Shown in pieces: positions 31,268 to 40,109 of a DNA stretch of 64,000 bases. The stretch's first letter is position 1; each line of letters starts with the position of its first letter. A program made the position numbers and the translations under genes. The DNA lies in NCBI RefSeq assembly GCF_900163715.1, contig NZ_FWFF01000012.1, forward strand, positions 1-64,000, written 5' to 3'. Under the pieces are notes generated by a model that was not told the DNA's origin, searched no databases, and saw only the letters and a program-made list of their open reading frames with translations. This DNA is from Brevibacterium yomogidense (GTDB lineage Bacteria > Actinomycetota > Actinomycetes > Actinomycetales > Brevibacteriaceae).

Positions 31268-34084
31268 TCACGGGGTCTTCGGCGTCGTCGTCTTCTTCGC
31301 CGCAGTGGTCGTCTTCTTCGCAGCCGTGGTCTTCGCCGCCGGCTTCTTGGCAGCCGGCTTCTTCGCGGCCGTCGTCTTGGAAGCGGTCGTCTTCCGCGTC
31401 GTCGTGCGCTTCTTCGCCGGTCCCTTCGCCCGCTTCTCCGCCAGCAGCTCGTACGCCCGCGTCTCAGTGATGCCGTCCACGGAGTCGTCCTTGCGGAGAG
31501 TCGCGTTCGTCGTGCCGTCCGTGACGTACGGGCCGAATCGCCCGTCCTTCACGACGACCGGCTTCTTCGACTCCGGGTCCTCGCCCAGCTCCTTGAGCGG
31601 CGGGGCCGCCTGCGCGCCGCGGCGCTGCTTGGGCTTCGAGTAGATCTCGAGCGCCTCCTCGAGCGTGATCCCGAAGATCTGCTCCTCCCGCTCCAGTGAC
31701 CGGGAGTCCGTCCCCTTCTTCAGGTAGGGGCCGTACCGGCCGTTCTGCGCGGTGATGGGCGTGCCTTCGGCGTCCTCGCCCACGGTGCGGGGCAGCGTCA
31801 GCAGGCGCAGCGCCTGCTCCAGCGTCACCGTCGTGGGCTCCATCGACTTGAAGAGCGAGGCCGTGCGCGGCTTGGGCTTCTTGGCGCCCCGCTTGGGCTT
31901 CTCCTCCGGCTCCGGCAGCACCTCTGTCACGTAGGGGCCGAACCGGCCGGACTTCGCGACGATCGTGTGGCCGGTGTCCGGGTCGACGCCCAGTTCGCGG
32001 TCGCCGGTGCCCTGCGTGCGGATGAGTTCGCGGGCGGCGGCCTCGGTCAGTTCGTCCGGTGCGAGGTCATCCGGCACGGACACGCGGCCCGGTGCGTCGC
32101 CCTCCTTCTCCGGAGCGATCTCGAGGTAGGGGCCGTAGCGGCCCACGCGCAGTTCGATGCCCTCTGCGATCGGCACGGTGTTGATCTCTCGTGCGTCGAT
32201 GTCGCCCAGGTCGTCGACGACGGTCTTGAGGCCCGGCTTCACGCCTTCGCCCTCGCCGCCGAAGTAGAAGTCGTGGAGCCACTGCGTGCGGTCCTCGCGA
32301 CCGCCCGCGATCTCGTCGAGGTCCCCCTCGAGGTCGGCGGTGAACTGGTAGTCGACCAGGCCGCCGAAGTGCTCCTCGAGCAGTCGGGTGACGGAGAACG
32401 CCACCCAGCTGGGGACCAGTGCGTTGCCGCGGTTGGTCACGTATCCGCGGTCCTGGATGGTCGAGATCGTCGCCGCGTAGGTCGACGGGCGACCGATCCC
32501 CAGCTCCTCGAGGCGCTTGACGAGGCTCGCCTCCGTGAAGCGCGGCGGCGGTGCGGTGGTGTGGCCGTCGGCCTCCGCGCGCTCGACGGCGATCCCGTCG
32601 CCCTCCTTGACGTCCGGCAGCCGGGACTCCCCGTCCTTGCCGGACTCCGAGTAGCGCTCGGTGTCGCGGCCCTCCTCGTACGCCGCGAGGAAGCCGCGGA
32701 AGGTGATGACCGTGCCCGAGGTCGTGAAGCCGGCGTTCGCAGGAGCCGTCTCCCAGCCCCCTCCTGCCAGTTCCGCCGAGGCCGGGGCCAGGTCCGCGCC
32801 GATCTTCATCGTCGCGGTCGAGCCCTTGGCATCGGCCATCTGCGAGGCCACGGTGCGCTTCCAGATGAGCTCGTAGAGGCGGAAGTCATCGCCGCTCAGT
32901 GCACCGGACACCTGCGCGGGTGTGCGGAAGGAATCGCCGGAGGGGCGGATCGCCTCGTGCGCCTCCTGGGCGGCCTTCGCCTTCGCCCCGTACATGCGCG
33001 GCTTGCCGGGCACGTAGTCCGCCCCGTACAGCTCCCCGATCTGCCGGCGGGCGGCGGAGATCGCCTGGCCGGACAGCTGGGTGGAGTCCGTACGCATGTA
33101 GGTGATGTAGCCGTTCTCGTACAGGGACTGCGCGACGCGCATCGCCTGGCGCGCCGACATCCGCAGCTTGCGGCCCGCCTCCTGCTGGAGGGTCGACGTG
33201 GTGAACGGAGCAGCCGGGCGCCGCGTGTACGGCTTCGTCTCCAGCGAGGTGACGGACAGCGCCTTCTGCGAGGGGCCCGTCAGCGCCGCTGCGAGCGATG
33301 TGGCCTGCGGCTCGCCCAGCACGACGGCCTTCGACGTGCTCTTCAGCTGACCGCGGTCGTCGAAGTCACGGCCGGATGCGACCTTCGTGCCGTCGACCGA
33401 GTCCAGCCGTGCCTTGAAGGCGGTGCCGCCCGCGGCCTCGGCGAGTTCGACGTCCAGATCCCAGTAGTCCGCGGACACGAATGCCATGCGCTCGCGCTCC
33501 CGCTCGACGACCAGGCGGGTCGCGACGGACTGGACGCGGCCGGCGGACAGTCCCGCGCGGACCTTGCGCCACAGGACCGGCGACACCTCGTAGCCATAGA
33601 GGCGGTCGAGGATGCGGCGGGTCTCCTGCGCGTCGACGAGGTCCACATCGAGTTCGCGGGTGTTCTCCAGCGCACGCTCGATGGCCTCGCGGGTGATCTC
33701 GTGGAACACCATCCGCTTGACGGGGACCTTCGGCTTGAGCACCTCGAGCAGGTGCCACGCGATGGCTTCGCCCTCGCGGTCCTCATCCGTTGCGAGGTAG
33801 AGCTCGTCGGCGTCCTTGAGGAGCGACTTGAGCTCCGTGACCTTCTTCTTCTTGTCCGGATCGACCCGATAGTACGGAGTGAAGTCCGAGTCCACGTCGA
33901 CGGCGAACCGTCCGTACGGGCCCTTCTTCATGTCCGCGGGCAGCTCCGACGGCTGCGGGAGGTCGCGGATGTGGCCGACGGAGGCTGTGACGTCATAGCC
34001 GTCCCCCAGATACCCCACGATCGTGCGGGCTTTGGTCGGCGACTCGACGATGACGAGTCTGCGGGGGGTGGTGGTAGCGGCCAT
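31268..34084 (-). CDS. topA: DNA topoisomerase I
   Basis: 938 aa. The N-terminal Toprim domain begins RLVIVESPTKARTI, with DEDREGEAIAWHLLE carrying the metal-binding acidic residues. The catalytic Tyr is in YITYMRTDSTQLS (near residue 328). Several C-terminal repeat domains (each with FGPYVTE or YGPYL) replace zinc fingers, as in mycobacterial enzymes. The last ~50 residues are Lys/Thr/Ala-rich, a DNA-binding tail needed for processivity in other actinobacterial TopA. GAAAGGA precedes ATG 34084. A TACATT hexamer at 34157-34162 (minus strand) may be its -10. Confidence 0.97.
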   Translation of the reverse strand: MAATTTPRRLVIVESPTKARTIVGYLGDGYDVTASVGHIRDLPQPSELPADMKKGPYGRFAVDVDSDFTPYYRVDPDKKKKVTELKSLLKDADELYLATDEDREGEAIAWHLLEVLKPKVPVKRMVFHEITREAIERALENTRELDVDLVDAQETRRILDRLYGYEVSPVLWRKVRAGLSAGRVQSVATRLVVERERERMAFVSADYWDLDVELAEAAGGTAFKARLDSVDGTKVASGRDFDDRGQLKSTSKAVVLGEPQATSLAAALTGPSQKALSVTSLETKPYTRRPAAPFTTSTLQQEAGRKLRMSARQAMRVAQSLYENGYITYMRTDSTQLSGQAISAARRQIGELYGADYVPGKPRMYGAKAKAAQEAHEAIRPSGDSFRTPAQVSGALSGDDFRLYELIWKRTVASQMADAKGSTATMKIGADLAPASAELAGGGWETAPANAGFTTSGTVITFRGFLAAYEEGRDTERYSESGKDGESRLPDVKEGDGIAVERAEADGHTTAPPPRFTEASLVKRLEELGIGRPSTYAATISTIQDRGYVTNRGNALVPSWVAFSVTRLLEEHFGGLVDYQFTADLEGDLDEIAGGREDRTQWLHDFYFGGEGEGVKPGLKTVVDDLGDIDAREINTVPIAEGIELRVGRYGPYLEIAPEKEGDAPGRVSVPDDLAPDELTEAAARELIRTQGTGDRELGVDPDTGHTIVAKSGRFGPYVTEVLPEPEEKPKRGAKKPKPRTASLFKSMEPTTVTLEQALRLLTLPRTVGEDAEGTPITAQNGRYGPYLKKGTDSRSLEREEQIFGITLEEALEIYSKPKQRRGAQAAPPLKELGEDPESKKPVVVKDGRFGPYVTDGTTNATLRKDDSVDGITETRAYELLAEKRAKGPAKKRTTTRKTTASKTTAAKKPAAKKPAAKTTAAKKTTTAAKKTTTPKTP

Positions 34085-34156
34085 GGATTCCTTTCACCTG
34101 CTCTCATCCGCATGCTTTCGGGCACGGCGAATCGTTCCGCGGTCGGATGTGTGGAC

Positions 34157-34162
34157 AATGTA
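34157..34162 (-). promoter_or_regulatory. Possible topA -10 element TACATT
   Basis: TACATT on the minus strand is the best TANNNT match in the 105-bp gap upstream of topA and would give a ~65-nt leader. The -35 is weak. Confidence 0.3.
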
Positions 34163-34189
34163 GCACCAGCCGACCACTGCGTATTCCTG

Positions 34190-35872
34190 TCAGTCCGTCA
34201 CTGGGACGATCACTCCCGCCGGGACGAGGGTGCGGACCTGGTCGAGGAGCTGGGCGGTGAGGGCCGCCTCGTCGACGCTCAGCAGCTGGGCGAGCGCGGC
34301 GGAGATCTGCCCCATCGTGAGCGTCCCGTCGCAGACTCCCAGGAATCCTGCGAGCGCGGGATCGGCCTGGAAGGTCTGTGCGAGTCCGCCGCCCTGTTCG
34401 ATGGTGATCATCGTGGGGTCGTCCGCGCCCGGGCGCAGGTGTCGGTGCTCGGTGACGTCGGGTGCCAGCTGGTAGGCGGTGCCGATCAGCTCCGCGTCAT
34501 CGGCCTCGTGCAGCCACTCGAGCAGCCCGATGCGGGTGGAGAGGAAGGCGGCGAGCCCTGCAGGGTTCGATCCCGGTCCGGATTCGATCTGCGCGAAGTC
34601 GCGCACAGCGTCATCGGCCGAGGCCGCGCGGTGCAGCACGACCCAGCCGAATCCCACCTCCTCGACGCCGCGCGCCTCCAGGTCGGTGAGCCAGCGGTCG
34701 ACGTCCGCGTGCCAGCGGGCCGTCGCCCGGGCGACGCCGCCGTCGCGGATCCACGTCCGCGCGTACGCCCCGGGGCGCATGCGCTGCCGTTCGATCACCG
34801 TCGCCGAGGTCCCGCGCGCGTCCCCGTCGCCGCCCACCCAGGCTGTGGGCGGCTCGCGGTCCGCCCCGTGCTCCCAGTTGCCGAGCATGACGGCGGTGCC
34901 GTCGTCCCGCAGGTGCTCGGGGGATCCGGACACCATCGCTCGCATGATCGCGTCTCCGGTGAGTCCGCCGTCGCGGTAGCCGTAGGAGCGGTAGCCGTAG
35001 GAGCTGGACTCCGACGTCGCCTGCGACACGTTCGACCTCGGAGTGATGACGAACGGCGGGTTGGAGACGAGCAGGTCGACTGCCTCCGGCAGGGGCTCGA
35101 AGAGCGATCCGTGACGGAATTCGACTCGATCCGCGGCTCCCGCGAGTCCCACGGTGAGGCGGGCGATGGCGAGCGCGCGCTGCGAGAGGTCGGTCGCGAT
35201 CACGCGGTCCGCGTGGCGCGCCAGGAGGACCGCTTGGATCCCGCATCCGGTCCCGATGTCCGCCGCGAGTGAGACGGGACCGCGCGGGGTGAGGTCGAGG
35301 AGGGTCCGTCCGGCGCCGCCGTAGCCCAGGACGTAGTCACCGTCGAGGGCGTCCGGGCGGGTGAGGGTGCCGTGGTCCGCGAAGAGGAGGAGCGTGTCGT
35401 CGCCCGGCGCCAGTCCGCGGGGCACGCCCAGCGGCAGCGGGTGAGCGGTGAGGGCGAGGACGGAGCGGATCGGGCCCGGGCTCTCCTCACTCCCGCTCAC
35501 CAGGAGTCCTCCGGTGCGCAGCGCTTCGACCAGGTCGTCGCCCAGTGCCGCGGTCGCGTCGTCCTCCTCGACGGGGGTGTCCAGGAGGAAGAGGAGCGCG
35601 ATCACAGCGAGCGCGCGGTCGCGGGCGGGCACCGCCTCGGCCTCGGGGGCAGCCTCGGCAGCGGTCTCTCCTTCGGCGGCAGCCGTCACACCGAGAAGGC
35701 GCAGGCAGTGCCGGCGGGCGGGGGCCGGATCGTTCGCGTCGAGTGCGGCGTCGGCGTCCGTCCCCCACAGCCCGCGCAGGGCGGCGGGGGAATAGCGCGC
35801 GCGAGTGAGCGCCGTGGCGAGCCGTTCGAGGGTCGCCGCCGGGAGCACCGGGACGGGCGGAAGAGAAGTCAC
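34190..35872 (-). CDS. SAM-dependent methyltransferase with NPPF motif
   Basis: 560 aa. A helical N-terminal part precedes a class I methyltransferase: SAM motif VSLAADIGTGCGIQAVLLARH, then VIATDLSQRALAIARLT and catalytic LLVSNPPFVITPR (~269). NPPF/NPPY marks enzymes that methylate an amide or exocyclic nitrogen (HemK/PrmC, RsmC, adenine MTases). The C-terminal ~200 residues are a separate uncharacterised domain. This architecture is found in actinobacteria as a MTS-domain protein of unknown target. GTG 35872 has TACGAT exactly 6 nt upstream. Confidence 0.82.
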   Translation of the reverse strand: MTSLPPVPVLPAATLERLATALTRARYSPAALRGLWGTDADAALDANDPAPARRHCLRLLGVTAAAEGETAAEAAPEAEAVPARDRALAVIALLFLLDTPVEEDDATAALGDDLVEALRTGGLLVSGSEESPGPIRSVLALTAHPLPLGVPRGLAPGDDTLLLFADHGTLTRPDALDGDYVLGYGGAGRTLLDLTPRGPVSLAADIGTGCGIQAVLLARHADRVIATDLSQRALAIARLTVGLAGAADRVEFRHGSLFEPLPEAVDLLVSNPPFVITPRSNVSQATSESSSYGYRSYGYRDGGLTGDAIMRAMVSGSPEHLRDDGTAVMLGNWEHGADREPPTAWVGGDGDARGTSATVIERQRMRPGAYARTWIRDGGVARATARWHADVDRWLTDLEARGVEEVGFGWVVLHRAASADDAVRDFAQIESGPGSNPAGLAAFLSTRIGLLEWLHEADDAELIGTAYQLAPDVTEHRHLRPGADDPTMITIEQGGGLAQTFQADPALAGFLGVCDGTLTMGQISAALAQLLSVDEAALTAQLLDQVRTLVPAGVIVPVTD

Positions 35873-35878
35873 CCGACC

Positions 35879-35884
35879 ATCGTA
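35879..35884 (-). promoter_or_regulatory. -10 element TACGAT of the methyltransferase gene
   Basis: TACGAT (minus strand) ends 6 nt before GTG 35872; no ribosome site is present. Confidence 0.55.
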
Positions 35885-35985
35885 GGGGCGTGTCGTCGTC
35901 TGCCCGCCGGCCCGTTCCGTCCGCGTCGTGAGCAGAAGTGTCCGGACCCCGGCCGGTGCCGATGGGCCGCAGAAGACCTGCGAGG

Positions 35986-36708
35986 ATGAGTGTGATGCCC
36001 AGCACCGACGCCCCCGTCTTCGACGATTCGCGGGCGCACCACACTCGCCTGCTGCGCGGAGTCGCCGCCGGTGCCTTCGCGACCTTCGTCGCGCTGTTCT
36101 CCCACGTCGCGGGCGGCGGCCAGTCCCCCACACTCCTGGGCGTCGGGGTCCCGCTCCTCCTCGCGGTCTTCGTGTGCGTCGTCCTGGGCGGTCGGAAGCT
36201 GTCATTGCTCCGGCTGAGCGCGTCCGTGGGCATCAGCCAGACCCTCTTCCACTGGATCTTCGGCACGGCGGCCTCGAGCGTCCCCACTGCGGGCACGGCG
36301 ACCTCCGCTGAGGCCGCAGGCTCTTCAGCGGCGCAGCTCGCCCTCCATGCGAATCACGTGGGCGGTGTGCCGCCTGGTTTCGCCGCTTCGATCGTGGGAT
36401 CGGGAGCGGGCGACCACGCCGCGCACAACGGTGCCGCGATGACCGTGGCCCACATCGTCGCCGCACTCGTGACGGTCGCAGTGCTGTACCGCTCCGAAGT
36501 CGTCCTGCGGGCGCTCGTGGAACTGCTGCGCATGCTCGGGAGCGCGTGGGCCCCGCTCCGTCGTCTGCTCACGCACACCACGTGGGTCGCGCCGCCGCGC
36601 CTGCGCCCGGGTGCCGGGTGCGAGGCGGACACTCCCGCACCGCTGGGCGTCGTCCGCTCGACGCGGCTGGACCGCGGTCCCCCGGTGCGCATCCGCGTCC
36701 ACGCCTGA
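35986..36708 (+). CDS. Histidine-bearing membrane protein in a copper-associated locus
   Basis: About 240 aa with roughly four helices (GVAAGAFATFVALFSHVAGG, VGVPLLLAVFVCVVLGG, SASVGISQTLFHWIFG, MTVAHIVAALVTVAVLY). Histidines line the membrane segments and the loop between them (HANHVGG, GDHAAHNG, TVAHI). The C-terminal part is basic. I do not recognise the family with certainty. It precedes a periplasmic copper chaperone and a Dyp peroxidase, and a metal-transport or chaperone role is inferred from that and the histidines. ATG 35986 is the first ATG; 35995 is an alternative. Confidence 0.7.
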   Translation: MSVMPSTDAPVFDDSRAHHTRLLRGVAAGAFATFVALFSHVAGGGQSPTLLGVGVPLLLAVFVCVVLGGRKLSLLRLSASVGISQTLFHWIFGTAASSVPTAGTATSAEAAGSSAAQLALHANHVGGVPPGFAASIVGSGAGDHAAHNGAAMTVAHIVAALVTVAVLYRSEVVLRALVELLRMLGSAWAPLRRLLTHTTWVAPPRLRPGAGCEADTPAPLGVVRSTRLDRGPPVRIRVHA

Positions 36709-36819
36709 AGACTCGGACGACTCACGAAGCTTCGGACGGCTCACGTCCGGGTCCGCCGGGTCGTCACGGCCCCTCCGTGGACGCGCCCACTCCCTCTCAT
36801 GTCTGAGGGCCGCACGGCC

Positions 36820-36856
36820 CGCGCGTCGTCGACGCCGCGCGTCGTCGATGCTTCAT
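36820..36856 (+). repeat. Direct repeat GCGCGTCGTCGA in the leader of the PCu(A)C gene
   Basis: GCGCGTCGTCGA occurs twice, separated by a few bases, upstream of the copper-chaperone start. It may be slippage-derived or a binding site; nothing decides between these. Confidence 0.4.
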
Positions 36857-36893
36857 ACCGCCGTGCGCCCGAACACTCACGAAAGGCGCCACC

Positions 36894-37511
36894 ATGCGCA
36901 TTCAGAAATCTGCCGTCCTGCTGTCCTCTGCCGCCCTTCTCGTACTCACCGGCTGCAGCGCGGCCGGGACCGCTTCCGAAGCGGACTCCGTCACGGACTC
37001 CGCGGCAGAGTCCTCAACAGACTCCTCGGCATCCGTCACGGTCGACGACCCCTGGGTGAAGGCCGCGGAGGAGGGCATGACCTCCTCATTCGGACTCGTC
37101 GAGAACACCGGTGAGGAGGACGTCACCCTCGTGGCCGTCGAATCGACGATCTCCGAGGAGATCGAACTGCATCAGACCTCGGACGACGGCTCCGGTGCGA
37201 TGTCGATGGAGGAGAAGGAGGGTGGCTTCCCGATCCCAGCCGGTGACTCCCTCGACCTGGCACCCGGCGAGGATCACATCATGTTCATGGACTTCGACGG
37301 ACCGCTGCAGGCCGGCGACACGGTGGACCTCACCCTCGTCTTCTCAGACGGCTCGCGCCTGGACTACGAGGCGTCGATCCGTGACTTCGCGGGAGCCGAC
37401 GAGTCCTATGGCAATGAGGAGACAGATTCCCACGAGGAATCCGACGAGCACTCCGATGACGAGCGCAGCGACCACGAGCACTCCCACCTGGGCGATGGTG
37501 ATGACTCATGA
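36894..37511 (+). CDS. PCu(A)C-type copper chaperone lipoprotein
   Basis: 205 aa. A signal peptide ends in the lipobox LTGC (Cys21), so it is anchored outside the membrane. The PCu(A)C Cu(I) site, H(M)x10Mx21HxM, is present as ELHQTSDDGSGAMSMEE with DHIMFM (His near 92, Met near 103, His near 128, Met near 130). The last ~45 residues are rich in His, Asp, Glu and Ser, beyond the domain, and could hold extra metal. It overlaps the Dyp peroxidase start (ATGA), matching copper-trafficking loci of Streptomyces (ECuC-DtpA). Confidence 0.9.
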   Translation: MRIQKSAVLLSSAALLVLTGCSAAGTASEADSVTDSAAESSTDSSASVTVDDPWVKAAEEGMTSSFGLVENTGEEDVTLVAVESTISEEIELHQTSDDGSGAMSMEEKEGGFPIPAGDSLDLAPGEDHIMFMDFDGPLQAGDTVDLTLVFSDGSRLDYEASIRDFAGADESYGNEETDSHEESDEHSDDERSDHEHSHLGDGDDS

Positions 37512-38704
37512 GGGCGCTGAGCAGACGGAGGATGCTGCTGGGAGGTGCAGCAGCCGGAGCCGGTGTCGCCGCGCTCACGGCGTGCACGCCGGGCATCGAT
37601 GAGACGCCGCAGGACAGCCTCCTGGACGTGGGGACAGACACCATCCCGTTCTTCGGCACGCACCAGGCGGGCATCGCCACACCGCCGCAGGCCTTCGCGA
37701 CGTTCGTGGCGCTCACGCTGCGGAACGAGGCGGATGCGGAGGCGATCCGTCGCATGCTGCAGGTGCTCACGGATGATGCCTCGAGGCTCGCGGAGGGTCG
37801 TGGCGCACTCGCGGACACGGAGCCCGAACTGGCACGGACACCCGCCCGACTCACCGTCACCCTGGGATTCGGCTCCGCACTGGTCCGGCGGGCTGCGGGG
37901 CGATCGGCCGTGCCCTCGTGGCTGAAGCCGCTGCCCTCGTTCGGGATCGACGATCTCGACGATCGGTGGACAGGTGGGGACCTGCTGCTGCACGTCGCGG
38001 CTGATGATCAGGTGACAGTCGCACATGCCGTGCGCATGCTGCTGAAGACAGCTCGGGCGACGGCACTGCCGAAGTGGCGCCAGTCCGGATTCCGCCGGTC
38101 GCGGGGCTCGGAGAAGCCGGGCACCACGATGCGGAACCTCTTCGGCCAGGTCGATGGGACCGTCAACCTGCGGCCTGAGGACGACGACTTCGCATCCGGG
38201 GTCTGGAATGACGAGGGATGGATGGCGGGCGGCACCTCGTGCGTGCTGCGGCGGATCCGGATGGACCTGGACGGCTGGGATCGCCTGGACACGCCGGGTC
38301 GGGACCAGGCGATGGGGCGGCGGCAGTCGGACGGGGCACCGCTGACGGGAGAACACGAGTTCGACGAACCGGACTTCGAGGCGATGGGCCCGCACGGGTT
38401 CTCCGTCATCCCGGACTTCTCCCACATCGCCCGTGCCCGCGGTGACGACCCCCGTCCCACCATGCTGCGTCGCAGCTTCAACTACGACGACGATCCAGTG
38501 GATGCGGGCGATGGAGGGATCACCGATGCGGGTCTGCTGTTCCTGGCCTACCAGCGCGACGTCGACGAAGGATTCGTCCCCGTCCAGCGACGGCTCGATG
38601 AACTCGACCTCCTCAACCAGTGGACGACTCCTGTGGGTTCCGCGGTGTTCGCGATCCCGCCGGGGTGCCAGAAGGGAGGCTTCATCGGCGACACGCTGTT
38701 CTGA
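37508..38704 (+). CDS. Tat-exported Dyp-type heme peroxidase
   Basis: 398 aa. The N-terminus has a twin-arginine signal (LSRRRMLLGG) and a lipobox-like LTAC, so it is exported folded with heme. The Dyp signature GxxDG appears as FGQVDGTVN (residues ~213-217). The C-terminal RRSFNYDDD and FLAYQRDVDEGFVP segments match the DtpA/EfeB branch. The enzyme uses peroxide to oxidise dyes or metals, and in Streptomyces lividans DtpA works with a copper chaperone in development. Coupled to the PCu(A)C gene. Confidence 0.92.
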   Translation: MRALSRRRMLLGGAAAGAGVAALTACTPGIDETPQDSLLDVGTDTIPFFGTHQAGIATPPQAFATFVALTLRNEADAEAIRRMLQVLTDDASRLAEGRGALADTEPELARTPARLTVTLGFGSALVRRAAGRSAVPSWLKPLPSFGIDDLDDRWTGGDLLLHVAADDQVTVAHAVRMLLKTARATALPKWRQSGFRRSRGSEKPGTTMRNLFGQVDGTVNLRPEDDDFASGVWNDEGWMAGGTSCVLRRIRMDLDGWDRLDTPGRDQAMGRRQSDGAPLTGEHEFDEPDFEAMGPHGFSVIPDFSHIARARGDDPRPTMLRRSFNYDDDPVDAGDGGITDAGLLFLAYQRDVDEGFVPVQRRLDELDLLNQWTTPVGSAVFAIPPGCQKGGFIGDTLF

Positions 38705-38743
38705 GCAGACCGCTCACGCGTGACCCCAGGGGCACGACCTGCA

Positions 38744-38749
38744 TACGAT
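38744..38749 (+). promoter_or_regulatory. -10 element TACGAT, leaderless start
   Basis: TACGAT ends 6 nt before ATG 38756, with no ribosome site. Confidence 0.55.
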
Positions 38750-38755
38750 GCGGTC

Positions 38756-40060
38756 ATGGCGCGCATCGAGGACACGGACGGGATACGAGTGCCGTTCGCC
38801 GCGCTCACCGCGGCCGTGTCCCTGGGGGTCGCGACGTTCTTCACCCTCTACTCCCTCATCCCGGTGACCCGGACGGACGACCCGGGAGTCGGCAGTGCGT
38901 TCGTCGGCGTCCTCATGACCTGCGTCATCGCGGTGCAGGTGGGAACGCCGACTCTGGTGAGGCGGTTCTCGCTGCGCACGGTCGTCTCCGGCTCACTCGC
39001 CGCCCTGGGCGTGGGCGCGCTCGTGGCCGGGATCGCCGGGACCGGAGCGGCCTCCGGTCTGGCGCTGGTCGCGCTGCTGGCAGGCGGTGCGCTCGCCGGG
39101 GCCGGGTTCGGCATCCTCATCGTCGCGGGCTCCCAGGGCGTCGGCGTGCTGGTCCCGGGAACCGGCCTCGGGCGTGCGCTCGGGCTCTACGGCCTCATCA
39201 CCGCACTGGCGACCGCGCTGGGATCACCCGCCGGGGTCCAGGTGGGCGTGGCGTTCTCCCCGACGACCTTCGGCGTGGTCGCCGTGGTGCTGTGCGTGCT
39301 CGGCGCGGTGGCTGCGTTCGGGATCCCGGCGAGCATCGGCCGTGGCGACGACGCACCCGGGAAGACTCAGGGGGCCGGCGGCACCGAGGGGAACAGCAGG
39401 TCCAGCGGTGACAGTGTGTCCAGCGATGCCAGCGGGTCCAGCGGTGACAGCGGGACCACCGGATCCGGTCCGGTCACCGGCGCGACCGGCATCACCGGCT
39501 CTGAGGAGCCGCACGCCACGACGATACCGGGCGCGCTCCGCGTGCTCGCCCTGACCCTCACGTTCCTCCTGCTCGCGGTCCTCTTCCTGTCCCACGCGAT
39601 CACGAGCCTGCCGGTGCTCGCCAGCGACAGCGTCAGCCCGGCGCTCACGATCCTCCTCGCGCAGCTGGGGACCGCCGGAGGTCGGTGGGTCGGCGGCTTC
39701 GCGGAGCCGCGGATCACCCGCTCCGGCACGATCATGCTGGCGACGATCCTGCTCGTCATCGGCAGCATCACCGGTGTGTTCACCAGCAACGGTGAGACGA
39801 TCGGGATCAGCGCGGTGATCCTCGGCCTGGGTGTCGGAACCGCGCAGACGGTCGCCCTGCACACCGCGATGCGGCGCACGGATGCAGGACGGGCCTCGGT
39901 CGTGTGGAACCTCGGCGTCGACGGCGGTCTGTGGATGGGCGGCATCCTCGCGGGTCTCGTCCTCGCCCAGGGCGCGATGCTCCCGGCGATCTTCGCCGCG
40001 GCGAGCATCCTCGCGATCGTGGGCGCGGTGCTCGCGGTGAAGGAGACCGGCCGGCCCTGA
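38756..40060 (+). CDS. Major facilitator superfamily transporter
   Basis: 434 aa, about 12 helices in two halves. The first half contains LVRRFSLRTVVSGSLAALGVG and GAGFGILIVAGSQGVGVLVP; the second contains GGRWVGGFAEPRITRSGTIM. The loop between the halves is a Ser/Gly/Asp-rich stretch with 18-bp repeats. The overall pattern is of a small-molecule exporter; the substrate is unknown. ATG 38756 was chosen from the leaderless promoter spacing; no good start lies upstream. Confidence 0.85.
   Translation: MARIEDTDGIRVPFAALTAAVSLGVATFFTLYSLIPVTRTDDPGVGSAFVGVLMTCVIAVQVGTPTLVRRFSLRTVVSGSLAALGVGALVAGIAGTGAASGLALVALLAGGALAGAGFGILIVAGSQGVGVLVPGTGLGRALGLYGLITALATALGSPAGVQVGVAFSPTTFGVVAVVLCVLGAVAAFGIPASIGRGDDAPGKTQGAGGTEGNSRSSGDSVSSDASGSSGDSGTTGSGPVTGATGITGSEEPHATTIPGALRVLALTLTFLLLAVLFLSHAITSLPVLASDSVSPALTILLAQLGTAGGRWVGGFAEPRITRSGTIMLATILLVIGSITGVFTSNGETIGISAVILGLGVGTAQTVALHTAMRRTDAGRASVVWNLGVDGGLWMGGILAGLVLAQGAMLPAIFAAASILAIVGAVLAVKETGRP
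39402..39455 (+). repeat. 18-bp tandem repeats in the MFS loop
   Basis: Three 18-bp units, each containing TCCAGCG(G/A)TG, encode SSGDSV, SSDASG and SSGDSG in the cytoplasmic loop between the two transporter halves. Confidence 0.8.
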
Positions 40061-40097
40061 GGCGCGCAGCCGGCACCGGCGCTGCGGCCCCAGTCCC

Positions 40098-40103
40098 TAC
40101 GAT
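40098..40103 (+). promoter_or_regulatory. -10 element TACGAT, leaderless start of the helicase gene
   Basis: TACGAT ends 6 nt before ATG 40110, identical in sequence and spacing to the element before the MFS gene. Confidence 0.55.
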
Positions 40104-40109
40104 GGGCCC

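Noticed and set aside
31967..35272. A 1101-codon open frame on the plus strand
   Set aside because: It is antisense to topA and part of the methyltransferase gene. Its translation is Arg/Ala/Leu-rich without domains, typical of the mirror frame of high-GC genes.
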